The notes under the pieces: model-generated | Databases searched by the model: none | The model's input: only the letters and a program-made list of their open reading frames with translations | Told to the model about the DNA's origin: nothing | Made by a program: the position numbers and the translations under genes | Part shown: positions 46,546-55,028 of the stretch, piece by piece | Layout of the letters: each line of letters opens with the position of its first letter | Numbering within the stretch: the stretch's first letter is position 1 | NCBI RefSeq assembly: GCF_011065895.1 | Contig: NZ_JAALCR010000001.1 | Location: 62,001 to 126,000, forward strand | Source of the DNA: Paludisphaera rhizosphaerae | Lineage (GTDB): Bacteria; Planctomycetota; Planctomycetia; Isosphaerales; Isosphaeraceae | DNA length: 64,000 nucleotides | Direction of reading: 5' to 3'

Positions 46546-47696
46546 GCGACGGCGGCCGGCTCGTCGGCGGCCTCGGAGGGGGACGTTGGAGGCTTCGCCG
46601 TGGGCTTGCGTCGGAAGACGATCCAGCGTGACATCGAGAAGCTGATGCCCGTCGCGACGACGATCCCGACCACGGCCGCAGCCAGCCGGTGACGGGCGAA
46701 GACCCCGAACCGACTCGGGAGATAGAGCCGCAACGTCAGGCTCACCACGATCCCGAGGGCGTTCCCCAGCGCGTAGATGAAGTACTGGCGGATGATCGAT
46801 CCGCCCCGGGTGTCGTTGAACGTCAACCGGCGGTTGAGCAGGAAGTTCCACGTCAGGGCCGCCCCGATCGACAGGCAGCCCGCGAAGAACATCGAGCGGT
46901 TGAAACTCGTCGCAGGCTCCGGCGTTCCGCCGAGCCCGACCGAAGCGAGAAACCAGAGCAGGACGGCGTAGAGCGTGAGGTCGACGACCATCCCGGACGC
47001 GCCGACGATGCAGAACTGGACCAGTCGCGAGAGGGTGCCGAAGCGATGGTCCAACACGCGCTTGAGCTGTCGCAGGTCGTCGAGGCCGATGGGGTCGAGC
47101 CGCCGTCTGTCGTTCAATCCGGTGGGCACGGGGACGTCCAGGAACCGGCCGGAGCACCAGGTGAGGACGTCCAGCAGGATGCGCGATCCCGGTATGCGGG
47201 GATTCTCCAGCACCAGGGAGCCGACGGCCGAACGGCGGAGGGCGACGAGGCCGGAGAGACCGTCGGAAGTCCCCAGCGCGAGCCGACCGAGGATCGACAG
47301 GGTTCGTCCCTGGACGCCTCGAAGGCTGAACAGCCCGCGAGAGCTGTGGGGGACGCCGACGACGACGTCGGCCTGGCCGGCGTCGAGGGCGTCGAGAACC
47401 TGCGTCAGGGCGTCCGGGCCGTATTCGCGGGCGGGGTCGAGGATGATGAGGGTCTCCCCCTTCGCTGCCGTGAGGCCCTGGCGGAGGAGGCTGACGTGGT
47501 CGGCGCCCTCGTCGATGACCTGGATCATCGGGTAAAGGCCGATGGTCGACCGCTCCACGGGAGCAGAGCCGGCCCAGATCACCTCGACCGCGTTGACGCC
47601 CGGCCGTTCCAGCAGCAGACGCTGGTATTCCGCCAACTCGTCGTGGCGGAAGGCCTCCTCGCGGGTCTCCGGGACGATGAGGCTGATGAGGCTCAT
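46542..47696 (-). CDS. GT2 (DPM1-like) glycosyltransferase fused to GtrA domain
   Basis: A 384-residue protein. Residues 1-220 resemble the dolichyl-phosphate-mannose synthase branch of GT2, though the usual DxD is replaced (LIILDPAREYGPDAL), and the four-helix GtrA domain follows (VQFCIVGASGMVVDLTLYAV; LTWNFLLNRRLTF, about residues 235-365). Such fusions load a sugar onto polyprenyl phosphate and help flip it. It lies next to, and convergent with, a GT39 gene that would use such a donor. ATG 47696 is chosen to fit the GT2 start. Confidence 0.82.
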   Translation of the reverse strand: MSLISLIVPETREEAFRHDELAEYQRLLLERPGVNAVEVIWAGSAPVERSTIGLYPMIQVIDEGADHVSLLRQGLTAAKGETLIILDPAREYGPDALTQVLDALDAGQADVVVGVPHSSRGLFSLRGVQGRTLSILGRLALGTSDGLSGLVALRRSAVGSLVLENPRIPGSRILLDVLTWCSGRFLDVPVPTGLNDRRRLDPIGLDDLRQLKRVLDHRFGTLSRLVQFCIVGASGMVVDLTLYAVLLWFLASVGLGGTPEPATSFNRSMFFAGCLSIGAALTWNFLLNRRLTFNDTRGGSIIRQYFIYALGNALGIVVSLTLRLYLPSRFGVFARHRLAAAVVGIVVATGISFSMSRWIVFRRKPTAKPPTSPSEAADEPAAVA

Positions 47697-47727
47697 GGGC
47701 GGGGCCGTCCTTCCGTGGGAACCGTCG

Positions 47728-48807
47728 TCATTCGGCGAGCGCACGGTCGATCCAGCCGCCGCCGAGCACCATGTCGTCCTGATAGAGCGTGACGACCTGT
47801 CCCGGCGCGACCGCAGCCTGCGGCGTCTCGAATCGGACCCGAACGCGCCCCTCTTCCAGCGGCTCGGCGACCGCCGGGACGGCTCGATGTCGGGCTCGGA
47901 TCTGGGCGTGGCAAGAGATCGGACCCTCGGGAGCCGGGGACTGCCAGTTGAACCGCTCCGCCTCCAGGGCGGGCCTCGTCAGCGACTCCCGCCGGCCGAC
48001 GGTCACCGTCTTCGAGGCCGGCTCGATCTGCACGACGTATCGCGGTTCCCCTACGGCGAAGCCTAGTCCACGGCGCTGGCCGATGGTGAATTTTTCGATG
48101 CCGGGATGCTCGCCCAGAACGGTCCCGGTCTCGTCGACGATACTCCCGGCGGTTTCCTGATCGGGGCGGCGACGGTGAATGAAGCCCAGGTAGTCGTCGT
48201 CGGGGACGAAGCAGATCTCCTGACTCTCCGCCTTGTCGTGGACCGGGAGGTTGCACTCCAGGGCCAGGGCGCGGACCTCGGCCTTGGCGAGCCCGCCGAT
48301 CGGGAAGAGGATCCGCGGGAGCATCTCTTTTGAGAGACCGGAGAGGACGTACGACTGATCCTTGTCGCGGTCGAGTCCGCGGCCGATTCGGGGCTCGCCG
48401 CCAGGGCCCTGGGCGATCCGGGCGTAGTGGCCGGTGGCGACGAAGTCGGCCCCGACGCTCTCCCCGTACTCCCAGAGTCGGCCGAACTTGAGCCAGATGT
48501 TGCACATCACGCAGGGGTTGGGAGTCCTGCCTGCGTAGTATTCGTCGGCGAAGTAGTCCTGGATGCGTCCGAACTCGCGTTCGAAGTCGAGGACGAAGAA
48601 GGGGATTTCCAGGCGGTCGGCGACGCGGCGGGCGTCGAGGGCGTCGGCGATGGAGCAACAGGTTTTGGCCCGGCGCTCCTCGGACTCGCCGTGGGAGCCG
48701 GTGCGCATGAAGAGGCCGACGACGTCGTAGCCCTCCGCCTTCAAGAGGTGGGCGGCCACGGAACTGTCGACACCGCCGCTCATCGCCAGAACGACGCGCT
48801 GAGGCAT
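47728..48807 (-). CDS. mnmA: tRNA-specific 2-thiouridylase MnmA
   Basis: A 359-residue enzyme that makes the 2-thiouridine at position 34 of Lys, Glu and Gln tRNAs. The PP-loop SGGVDSS (residues 10-16) activates the uridine; Cys99 (NPCVMCN) and Cys199 (ESQEICF) are the catalytic pair. Sulfur would come from a cysteine desulfurase such as the IscS at 56650. It lies downstream of rplS after a hairpin and 31 bases upstream of the GT2-GtrA start. Confidence 0.95.
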   Translation of the reverse strand: MPQRVVLAMSGGVDSSVAAHLLKAEGYDVVGLFMRTGSHGESEERRAKTCCSIADALDARRVADRLEIPFFVLDFEREFGRIQDYFADEYYAGRTPNPCVMCNIWLKFGRLWEYGESVGADFVATGHYARIAQGPGGEPRIGRGLDRDKDQSYVLSGLSKEMLPRILFPIGGLAKAEVRALALECNLPVHDKAESQEICFVPDDDYLGFIHRRRPDQETAGSIVDETGTVLGEHPGIEKFTIGQRRGLGFAVGEPRYVVQIEPASKTVTVGRRESLTRPALEAERFNWQSPAPEGPISCHAQIRARHRAVPAVAEPLEEGRVRVRFETPQAAVAPGQVVTLYQDDMVLGGGWIDRALAE

Positions 48808-48834
48808 GACCGCGAGAGGCTCCAGAACGGGAGA

Positions 48835-48872
48835 CGAGTCGCGGCGGCCCGTTGCCAGGCGGCCGCGACTCG
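48835..48872 (-). terminator. Hairpin terminator after rplS
   Basis: An 11-bp perfect stem (48835-48845 with 48862-48872) lies between the rplS stop and the mnmA start. On the minus strand TCTCCCGTTCT follows. It may end or attenuate the ribosomal operon before mnmA. Confidence 0.5.
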
Positions 48873-48883
48873 GGATCGATCGA

Positions 48884-49348
48884 TTACTTGGCGTTGGCGG
48901 CAGCCGCGGCGGCCTTGGCCTCGGCCTTGGCCTTCTTGCTGGCGGCCTTGGCGGCCTTGCGCTCGGCCTTGGCGGCCTGCGTCTCGGCGGCGGCGGCGGC
49001 GGTGAACCGCTCCTTGAGGCGGACGGCCTTGCCCGAACGCTCGCGGAGGTAGTACAGCTTGGCGCGACGGACCTTGCCCGAGCGCTTCACGACGATGTCG
49101 GCGATCCGGGGCGAGTGGATCGGGAACTTACGCTCGACGCCTTCGCCCTGGACGATGCGCCGGACGACGAACATCTCGCGGGTGCCGACGCCGGAGCGGG
49201 CGATCACCACGCCGTTGAAGACCTGGATGCGCTCCTTGTCGCCTTCCAGGATACGGACGTGGACGTCGACGGTGTCGCCGATCTCGAACTTCGGCAGCTT
49301 CTCTTTCATGCTGCTCTGCTCGACGGCGGCCATAAATCGGTTTTGCAT
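48884..49348 (-). CDS. rplS: 50S ribosomal protein L19
   Basis: A 154-residue bL19 located at the 30S-50S interface. The core (PKFEIGDTVDVHVRILEGDK, then FPIHSPRIADIVVKRSGKVRRAKLYYLR) is complete by about residue 115; after that comes a 40-residue Ala/Lys tail (AAKAERKAAKAASKKAKAEA) not found in E. coli L19. It is last of the ffh-rpsP-trmD-rplS operon. Confidence 0.96.
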   Translation of the reverse strand: MQNRFMAAVEQSSMKEKLPKFEIGDTVDVHVRILEGDKERIQVFNGVVIARSGVGTREMFVVRRIVQGEGVERKFPIHSPRIADIVVKRSGKVRRAKLYYLRERSGKAVRLKERFTAAAAAETQAAKAERKAAKAASKKAKAEAKAAAAAANAK

Positions 49349-49423
49349 GACTGTGACCTTTCGAGCGGCCCCTACGACGGGCCGGCGTGCAACGTGCGTT
49401 CTTCTTTTGAGGGTGGTTCGGGG

Positions 49424-50101
49424 TCAGCCCGGCGGCGGGCGGCGGTTCTCTCGGCGCCATCGGGCGATGGCCGCGTGGTCGCCGCTCAGCAGGACGTCCG
49501 GGACGGCCATCCCGCGGAACTCGCGGGGCCGGGTGTAGTGCGGGTATTCCAGGCCGCCGTCGGGACCGAAGGACTCGTCGACGGCGCTTTCGGCGTCGCC
49601 GAGGACTCCAGGAACCAGGCGGGCGACGGCGTCGATCACGACCATCGCGGCCGGCTCGCCCCCCGAGAGGACGAAATCGCCGACGGAGAGCAGCTCAGGC
49701 CGGAGGATCTCGATGATGCGTTCGTCGAAGCCCTCGTAGCGGCCGCAGACCAGGGTGAATCGTCCGCGTCCGGCGAGCTCGGCGGCCTTCGACTGGTCGA
49801 ACCTCTTCCCCTGGGGGGAAAGGACGATCAGGTCTCCGGGCGGCTCGGCGGCGTTGCGGACGGCCTCGGCGGCGGCGACCACGGGGGGGGCCATCAGGAC
49901 CATCCCCGGACCTCCGCCGAACGGTCGGTCGTCCACCTGCTTGTGCCGGCCCTCGGCCCAGTCGCGGATGTCCCACAGGTGGACTTCGACGAGGCTCTTG
50001 GCGATGGCCCGGCCGACGATGCTCTCACTCAGGAACCCGGCGAAGAGGTCGGGGAAGAGGGTGAGGACGTCAATCCGGAGCGGCGACTCAGCGGGTGTCA
50101 T
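49424..50101 (-). CDS. trmD: tRNA (guanine-N1)-methyltransferase
   Basis: A 225-residue SPOUT enzyme that methylates G37 of tRNAs to prevent frameshifting. The trefoil-knot motifs LVCGRYEGFDERI, VGDFVLSGGEPAAM and the GDHAAIARWRRE linker are intact. It ends at RRENRRPPPG and lacks roughly 25 residues of the usual C-terminal tRNA-binding helix (E. coli TrmD has 255). The downstream bases do not restore that segment in another frame, so this looks like a genuine short form. RimM normally precedes it but is absent here. Confidence 0.94.
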   Translation of the reverse strand: MTPAESPLRIDVLTLFPDLFAGFLSESIVGRAIAKSLVEVHLWDIRDWAEGRHKQVDDRPFGGGPGMVLMAPPVVAAAEAVRNAAEPPGDLIVLSPQGKRFDQSKAAELAGRGRFTLVCGRYEGFDERIIEILRPELLSVGDFVLSGGEPAAMVVIDAVARLVPGVLGDAESAVDESFGPDGGLEYPHYTRPREFRGMAVPDVLLSGDHAAIARWRRENRRPPPG

Positions 50102-50120
50102 GGCCGACCGATCCCGAGGT

Positions 50121-50435
50121 TCACTCGGCCTTCGGGGCTTCGGCGGCCGGGGCCGGCTTCGGCAGCTCCCAGGACTCGCCCGGGGCCGGCTTGGTCACCT
50201 TGTGCTTGCGGAGCAGAGCCGCGACCTTGTCCGACGGCTGCGCGCCAACGCTCAGCCAGTAGCGGATGCGGTCGGTCTTGAGGACCGTCTGGGTCTCGGG
50301 GTTCCGCGACATCGGGTCGTAGTGGCCGAGTTCCTCGATGGCGCGGCCGTCGCGCGGGGTGCGGGTGTCCATGGCGCAGATTCTGAAGAAAGGCCTGTGC
50401 CGGCGACCCATCGACTTCATACGGAGACGAACCAC
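50121..50435 (-). CDS. rpsP: 30S ribosomal protein S16
   Basis: A 104-residue bS16. The GTG at 50435 has AAGGAG seven bases upstream and gives MVRLRMKSMGRRHRPFFRI, the family start; an in-frame upstream extension to 50516 is not supported. The C-terminus carries a Pro/Ala-rich tail. It lies between ffh and trmD. Confidence 0.95.
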   Translation of the reverse strand: MVRLRMKSMGRRHRPFFRICAMDTRTPRDGRAIEELGHYDPMSRNPETQTVLKTDRIRYWLSVGAQPSDKVAALLRKHKVTKPAPGESWELPKPAPAAEAPKAE

Positions 50436-50618
50436 TCGCGTGCTCCTTCCGAGCTTCCAGGCTCCCGATCGGGCCCCGCCGGAACTACCGGCGACGTGCG
50501 CGTCAGGGCGATTCAAGGTCCTGCAGTTAGGGTCCGGGGGCCGCCGTGCTCGAAAACGGCAAGGGCGGGCCGGAGCCTTCAGTGCTTCGTGGGGTTGTTC
50601 GGTACTGCGCCGCCCTCG

Positions 50619-52112
50619 TTAGGCCGAGGGCTGGTCGCGGTTGTCGCGCTCCTCGCGGCGCTTCTTACGTTCTTCCTTCTCGCGTTGTTTCTTCTGCTTC
50701 TCGCGCTCCTTGGGGGAGAGCCGCTTGCCGGTTCCGACCTTGGGGGCGAGGAGTTTGGCGGTGGGGTTGAGCGCCGCGGCGCGGCCCAGGCCGGTCATGG
50801 CCTTGAGCTTGTCGAGCATGCTCATCTGCGACATCTGCTTGACGAACGCGGCCATGGCGTCGAACTGCTTCACCAGGCCGGAGACGTCCGAGGGGTCCAC
50901 CCCCGCGCCGGCGGCGATCCGGCGGCGTCGCGAGATGTCGATCAGGTCGGGGCGGCTGCGCTCGCGGGGCGTCATGCTGTCGATGATGCCCTGGATGCGC
51001 TTGACCTCGCCGTCGGCGTCGATCCCGCCGAGGCTCTCGGTCATCTGGCCCATGCCCGGGAACATGCTCATCACGTCCTGGACCGAGCCCATCTTCTTGA
51101 TCTGGACGATCTGCTTGCGGAAGTCCTCGAGGTCGAATTTCCCCTTGGCCATCCGCTCTTGCTGGAGGCGGGCTTCCTCGGCGTCGACGGTCGCCTGAGC
51201 GGCGTTGACGAGGCCGACGATGTCGCCCATGCCCAGCATCTGGCCGACGAGCCGCTCGGGGTCGAACGGTTCGAGCCGGTCGAGCTTCTCCCCCTTGCCG
51301 ACGAACTTGACGGGGACGCCGGTCACCTTCCGCACGGAGAGCGCCGCACCGCCGCGAGCGTCGCCGTCCAGCTTGGTGAGGATGACGCCGTCCAGCTCCA
51401 GGGCCTTGTTGAAGGCTTCCGCGGAAGCGACGGCGTCCTGCCCCGTCATGGCGTCGCAGACGAAGAAGACGTGGTGGGGGCGGACCTTCTTCTCGATCTG
51501 CACCAGCTCGGCCATCAACTCGTCGTCGACGTGGAGTCGGCCGGCAGTGTCGAGGATCAGCGTGTCGCAGCCCTTGCGGTTGGCCTCGACGAGGGCGTCC
51601 TGGCAGAGCTTGACGGGATTCACCCCCGTCTCGGAGAAGACCGGCACGCCGATCTGCTCGCCGACGACCTTGAGCTGCTCGACGGCGGCAGGCCGCTGGA
51701 GGTCGGCCGCGACGAGCAAGGGCTTGCGCTGCTGGGACGTCAGCAGCTTCGCCAGCTTGCCGGAGGTCGTCGTCTTGCCTGAGCCCTGGAGGCCGCAGAG
51801 CATGATGATCGTCGGGCCGGACTTCTCAAACCGGATCGCCGGATCGGACGGACCCATCGTCTCGACGAGTTCGTCGTGGACGATTTTGACCAACTGCTGC
51901 TCTGGCCGAACGCTCTTGATGACCTGCGCGCCGGTGGCCTTTTCCTGCACGCGCGACATGAAGTCCTGGACGACGTTGTAGTTGACGTCGGCTTCCAGCA
52001 GGGCCGTGCGCACTTCGCGCAGGCCCTCTTTCATGTTGGCCTCGGTCAAGACGCCGCTGACGCGGAACCGCTTGAAGGCGGAGGACAGGCGCTTTTGCAG
52101 GTCGTCGAACAT
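50619..52112 (-). CDS. ffh: Signal recognition particle protein Ffh
   Basis: A 497-residue GTPase that binds 4.5S RNA and brings signal-sequence proteins to FtsY. The N domain (MFDDLQKRLSSAFKRF), the G domain with GLQGSGKTTTSGKLA, ILDTAGRL and TKLDGDARGG, and the Met-rich M domain (about residues 300-430, with RRRRIAAGAG) are all present. A Lys/Glu-rich tail of about 60 residues extends it beyond the usual 450. It heads the operon. Confidence 0.96.
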   Translation of the reverse strand: MFDDLQKRLSSAFKRFRVSGVLTEANMKEGLREVRTALLEADVNYNVVQDFMSRVQEKATGAQVIKSVRPEQQLVKIVHDELVETMGPSDPAIRFEKSGPTIIMLCGLQGSGKTTTSGKLAKLLTSQQRKPLLVAADLQRPAAVEQLKVVGEQIGVPVFSETGVNPVKLCQDALVEANRKGCDTLILDTAGRLHVDDELMAELVQIEKKVRPHHVFFVCDAMTGQDAVASAEAFNKALELDGVILTKLDGDARGGAALSVRKVTGVPVKFVGKGEKLDRLEPFDPERLVGQMLGMGDIVGLVNAAQATVDAEEARLQQERMAKGKFDLEDFRKQIVQIKKMGSVQDVMSMFPGMGQMTESLGGIDADGEVKRIQGIIDSMTPRERSRPDLIDISRRRRIAAGAGVDPSDVSGLVKQFDAMAAFVKQMSQMSMLDKLKAMTGLGRAAALNPTAKLLAPKVGTGKRLSPKEREKQKKQREKEERKKRREERDNRDQPSA

Positions 52113-52156
52113 GACTCGTCGGGTCGTCCACGGGCGGAAAAGATCGCGAACCGACC

Positions 52157-52185
52157 ATCATATCGCCGGTTGCGATCGGTGGCAA
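52157..52185 (-). promoter_or_regulatory. Promoter of the ffh-rpsP-trmD-rplS operon
   Basis: On the minus strand TTGCCA (52185-52180) and TATGAT (52162-52157) are spaced by exactly 17 bases, about 40 bases before the ffh ATG. It lies in the short gap between the GH10-like stop and ffh. Confidence 0.6.
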
Positions 52186-52192
52186 CGCGTTT

Positions 52193-53683
52193 TCAGGCCA
52201 GCATGTCGTCGCGAAGGGAACGGAGGCGGGCGACGGCCGCCTTGGGGGCCCCGTCAGGGCGGTGGAGGCCGCCGTTGGGGTAAAGGTGAGGAACTCCATC
52301 GCTCGGCTGGAGCCAGTTCACAGCCCGGACGAACGGCTTGGCGATCGCCAGGGCGGTCCAACGAGCGGCCCAATCGGCCTGAGAGGCCTCGGTCGGCGGG
52401 GCCGGCCACTGCCATTCCTCAACCTTGACGTTGGCGTCTGCGTTCGGGTCGTCCGCGGCGGAGGAAGGGGCGACGAGCGTGATGTTCAGCGGCACGTTCA
52501 GGAGCGAATAAAGATCCAGCAGCCGAGAGAACTCGAACAGATCCCGGGCGTCGCTGCCGGGATTGGAATAGCCCGGTGCGATCTCCAGCGCGATGCATGA
52601 GATGCCGACGTCCGATCGGATCAGGTAGTCGCTGAGGTGGAGCGGGCCGAGCTGGAAGCGGCTGTTGCTCATCCACTCCATCCAGGGGCGGTCGACCCCC
52701 AGGCAAAGCTGGGCGGCGGGGTCCGCCTGGCGGGCGACCTGGAGGGCCCGAGCGGTGATCCGGATCTGGTCTTCCTCACCCAGCCCCAGAACCTCATGTC
52801 CGGCTGGCCGGTTGGCGATGTGCCAGACCGGGACCTTGCCCCGGTAGCGGCCGACCACCTGGCGGACGTAATCGGCCACGAAACCGCCGATCGTGTCGAC
52901 GTCGCCGTCCCAGAGCCAGATCCAGTCCGGAAAAGCTCCGGCGCGGAACTCGATCAGCGGCCCGATCTCGACGTTCAGCCGGTTCTTCTTGCCCCAGGCG
53001 AGCTGGGCGTCGATCAGCTCCCAGCGGTGCTTTCCTTCGGTTGGTGCAACGTCTCGCCACGGCACCGCGGCCTGGATCGAATTGAACGTGCTCGACCAGG
53101 AAGCCGAACCGGCGATCTTGGCGGGATCGCCCGTGAGGACGCATCCCAGGTTCGTCGAGAGACGGCCGGCGACGGCCAGACGGTTCTGAAGGACCTGCGA
53201 CGTGTAGGCTTCCGTCAGAAGAGCCCCCGCGCGGGAGGACGCCTCCAGGCTCTCCTGGGCGGCCTGGAACGAAGCGACGGGGTCGTCGGACGCGAGTGCG
53301 GCCTGCACGAAGGCGCGGCGGGCTTTGCGCAGGAGGTCGTCGAGCGTCGAGTCGGTTCGGAGGCCCATCTGCGTCCAGTCGGCCGCCTGGTTGCGGACGT
53401 CGTTCAGCTTGCCGCGGGCCAGTTCCAGGGCCAGAACGTAGGGCGTGGAGCGTTCGCCGAGGGTCGCGGTGCCGACGACCGGCGAGCCGAAACCGGGGAT
53501 CGGCCAGGACGCGAAAAGACGGCCGCTCTCGCTGGAGTCGCTCGAACACGTCATCAGGCCGTTGCGGAAGTCGAGGCCCAGCCGCCCGGGCGTCCGATCC
53601 AGGCCGGTCGTATAAACGCGGCGCTGAGCCGCCAGACGACCGGCGAGCTCGTTCGAGGGCAGCCTGAACTTGAGAACCCCCAT
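52193..53683 (-). CDS. GH10 xylanase-like protein lacking catalytic glutamates
   Basis: A 496-residue protein. Residues 1-180 are an N-terminal domain of unknown type; residues about 190-490 look like a GH10 TIM barrel (FNSIQAAVPWRDVAPTEGKH, LIDAQLAWGKKNRLNVEIG, FVADYVRQVVGRYRGKVPVW). The acid/base motif WDVVNE is replaced by WHIANR, and the nucleophile motif ITELD by ITLVAP, so both catalytic Glu appear lost. There is no signal peptide. It probably binds rather than cleaves a glycan, or has another activity. It is separate from the ffh operon, which starts 45 bases downstream. Confidence 0.72.
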   Translation of the reverse strand: MGVLKFRLPSNELAGRLAAQRRVYTTGLDRTPGRLGLDFRNGLMTCSSDSSESGRLFASWPIPGFGSPVVGTATLGERSTPYVLALELARGKLNDVRNQAADWTQMGLRTDSTLDDLLRKARRAFVQAALASDDPVASFQAAQESLEASSRAGALLTEAYTSQVLQNRLAVAGRLSTNLGCVLTGDPAKIAGSASWSSTFNSIQAAVPWRDVAPTEGKHRWELIDAQLAWGKKNRLNVEIGPLIEFRAGAFPDWIWLWDGDVDTIGGFVADYVRQVVGRYRGKVPVWHIANRPAGHEVLGLGEEDQIRITARALQVARQADPAAQLCLGVDRPWMEWMSNSRFQLGPLHLSDYLIRSDVGISCIALEIAPGYSNPGSDARDLFEFSRLLDLYSLLNVPLNITLVAPSSAADDPNADANVKVEEWQWPAPPTEASQADWAARWTALAIAKPFVRAVNWLQPSDGVPHLYPNGGLHRPDGAPKAAVARLRSLRDDMLA

Positions 53684-54033
53684 GCCTTACTTCCACCCGA
53701 GAGCTTGGGCCTGCTGCGTTCCAGAACGGGCTGCGGGAACGGTCGGTCTCCGCGGCGGATGTGAGCCGTGCGCAACCGCCCACACCAAAACAAAGATATC
53801 GGCCCGTCCAGGGCTTGAACAGACAACCAAGCGCAAGTGTTGGTCCGAGTTCCCTCGGAGAACGCACGACGATACTCTAGATACGGTCGTCGACGATCAC
53901 GGGACGCCGACTTGAGCCCGTCCCGAGACCGACGTCCTCCTCTTCTCCGCCTGAACGTCGGTTCGCAGCACCGGGGACGCTCCCGGACGAGCCGATCGAT
54001 CGGGCCCGCCCTCCTGGCTCGTCCGAGTCCGCC
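53684..54033. other. Divergent intergenic region
   Basis: This 350-base spacer between the GH10-like gene and the hydroxyacid dehydrogenase gene shows no credible ORF and no strong promoter. A plus-strand TTCCCT-N17-TACTCT match near 53848-53876 is the best candidate. Confidence 0.3.
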
Positions 54034-55017
54034 ATGCCTTCCGTTTTGATCTGTCAGGCCATGCTTCGCCGCCGTCCCGGTCGCTTCCGCGACGTGCTCG
54101 TCGAGGCTGGCTTCGAGTGCATCGACCCCGCCCCGGGCCTCGCCCTGACCCACGAGCAACTCCGCGAACTCATCCCCGGAGCCGACGCCCTGGTCCTCGG
54201 CCTGGAGCGACTCACTCCCGATTTGTTCGCGATCGCTCCTCGTCTCCGCGTCGCCGCGCGGACAGGCGTCGGTTACGACGGGGTCGACCTGGAGGCCGCA
54301 CGCACTCACGGCGTCGTCGTCACGACGACCCCGGGTGCAAACCATGACAGCGTCGCCGAGCACGTCTTCGCTCTGCTGCTGGCCCTGACCCGCGAGGTGA
54401 TTCCCAACAACGCCGCCATCCACGCCGGCGGCTGGGTCCGACGCCCCGGCGTCCCGATTCGCGGCAAGACCCTGGGACTCTACGGCCTGGGTCGGATCGC
54501 CCGCGCCGTGGCCGTCCGGGCGAAGGCCTTCGGCATGCGGATCCTCGCTCACGACCTTTTGCCGCCGGCCGCCGGCGACAGCCAACTGGAAATCGAGCGC
54601 GTTTCCCCCGACGAGTTGCTCGCCGCCTCCGACGTCGTCAGCCTCCACGTCCCGCTGACCGAAGCGACCCAGGACCTGGTCGACGTTGGTTTTCTCGCGA
54701 GGATGAAGCCCGGCGCGTTCCTCATCAACACCGCCCGGGGCGGCATGGTCGTCGACGCCGATCTCCGAGCCGCCCTGGAATCGGGCCGTCTCGCCGGCGC
54801 GGGGATCGACGTCTTCCACCAGGAGCCGCCTCCCCTGGATTGCCCCCTGAGAGGAGCCCCCAATCTGATCCTCAGCCCCCACGTCGGCGGCACCGATTCG
54901 GGAGCCGTCCAGGACATGGCGGAAGCGGCGGCGCAATGTATCGTCGACCTGTACCGAGGACGATGGCCGTCGGCATGTGTGGTCGACGAGTCGTTACGCG
55001 AAGGGTGGGCTTGGTGA
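54034..55017 (+). CDS. D-2-hydroxyacid dehydrogenase (phosphoglycerate dehydrogenase-like)
   Basis: A 327-residue NAD-dependent dehydrogenase. The Rossmann motif GLGRIARAVAV is followed by the catalytic Arg in NTARGG, Glu in FHQEPPP and His in SPHVGG. It has no ACT domain, so it may be a short SerA or a glyoxylate/hydroxypyruvate reductase. It is only distantly similar to the relative at 44181. The next gene starts 11 bases after its stop. Confidence 0.88.
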   Translation: MPSVLICQAMLRRRPGRFRDVLVEAGFECIDPAPGLALTHEQLRELIPGADALVLGLERLTPDLFAIAPRLRVAARTGVGYDGVDLEAARTHGVVVTTTPGANHDSVAEHVFALLLALTREVIPNNAAIHAGGWVRRPGVPIRGKTLGLYGLGRIARAVAVRAKAFGMRILAHDLLPPAAGDSQLEIERVSPDELLAASDVVSLHVPLTEATQDLVDVGFLARMKPGAFLINTARGGMVVDADLRAALESGRLAGAGIDVFHQEPPPLDCPLRGAPNLILSPHVGGTDSGAVQDMAEAAAQCIVDLYRGRWPSACVVDESLREGWAW

Positions 55018-55028
55018 AGGGGAACGAG

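Noticed and set aside
54840-55028. N-terminal extension of the 55029 gene into the dehydrogenase gene
   Set aside because: It overlaps the dehydrogenase in another frame with Arg/Pro-rich shadow sequence; ATG 55029 has a ribosome site.
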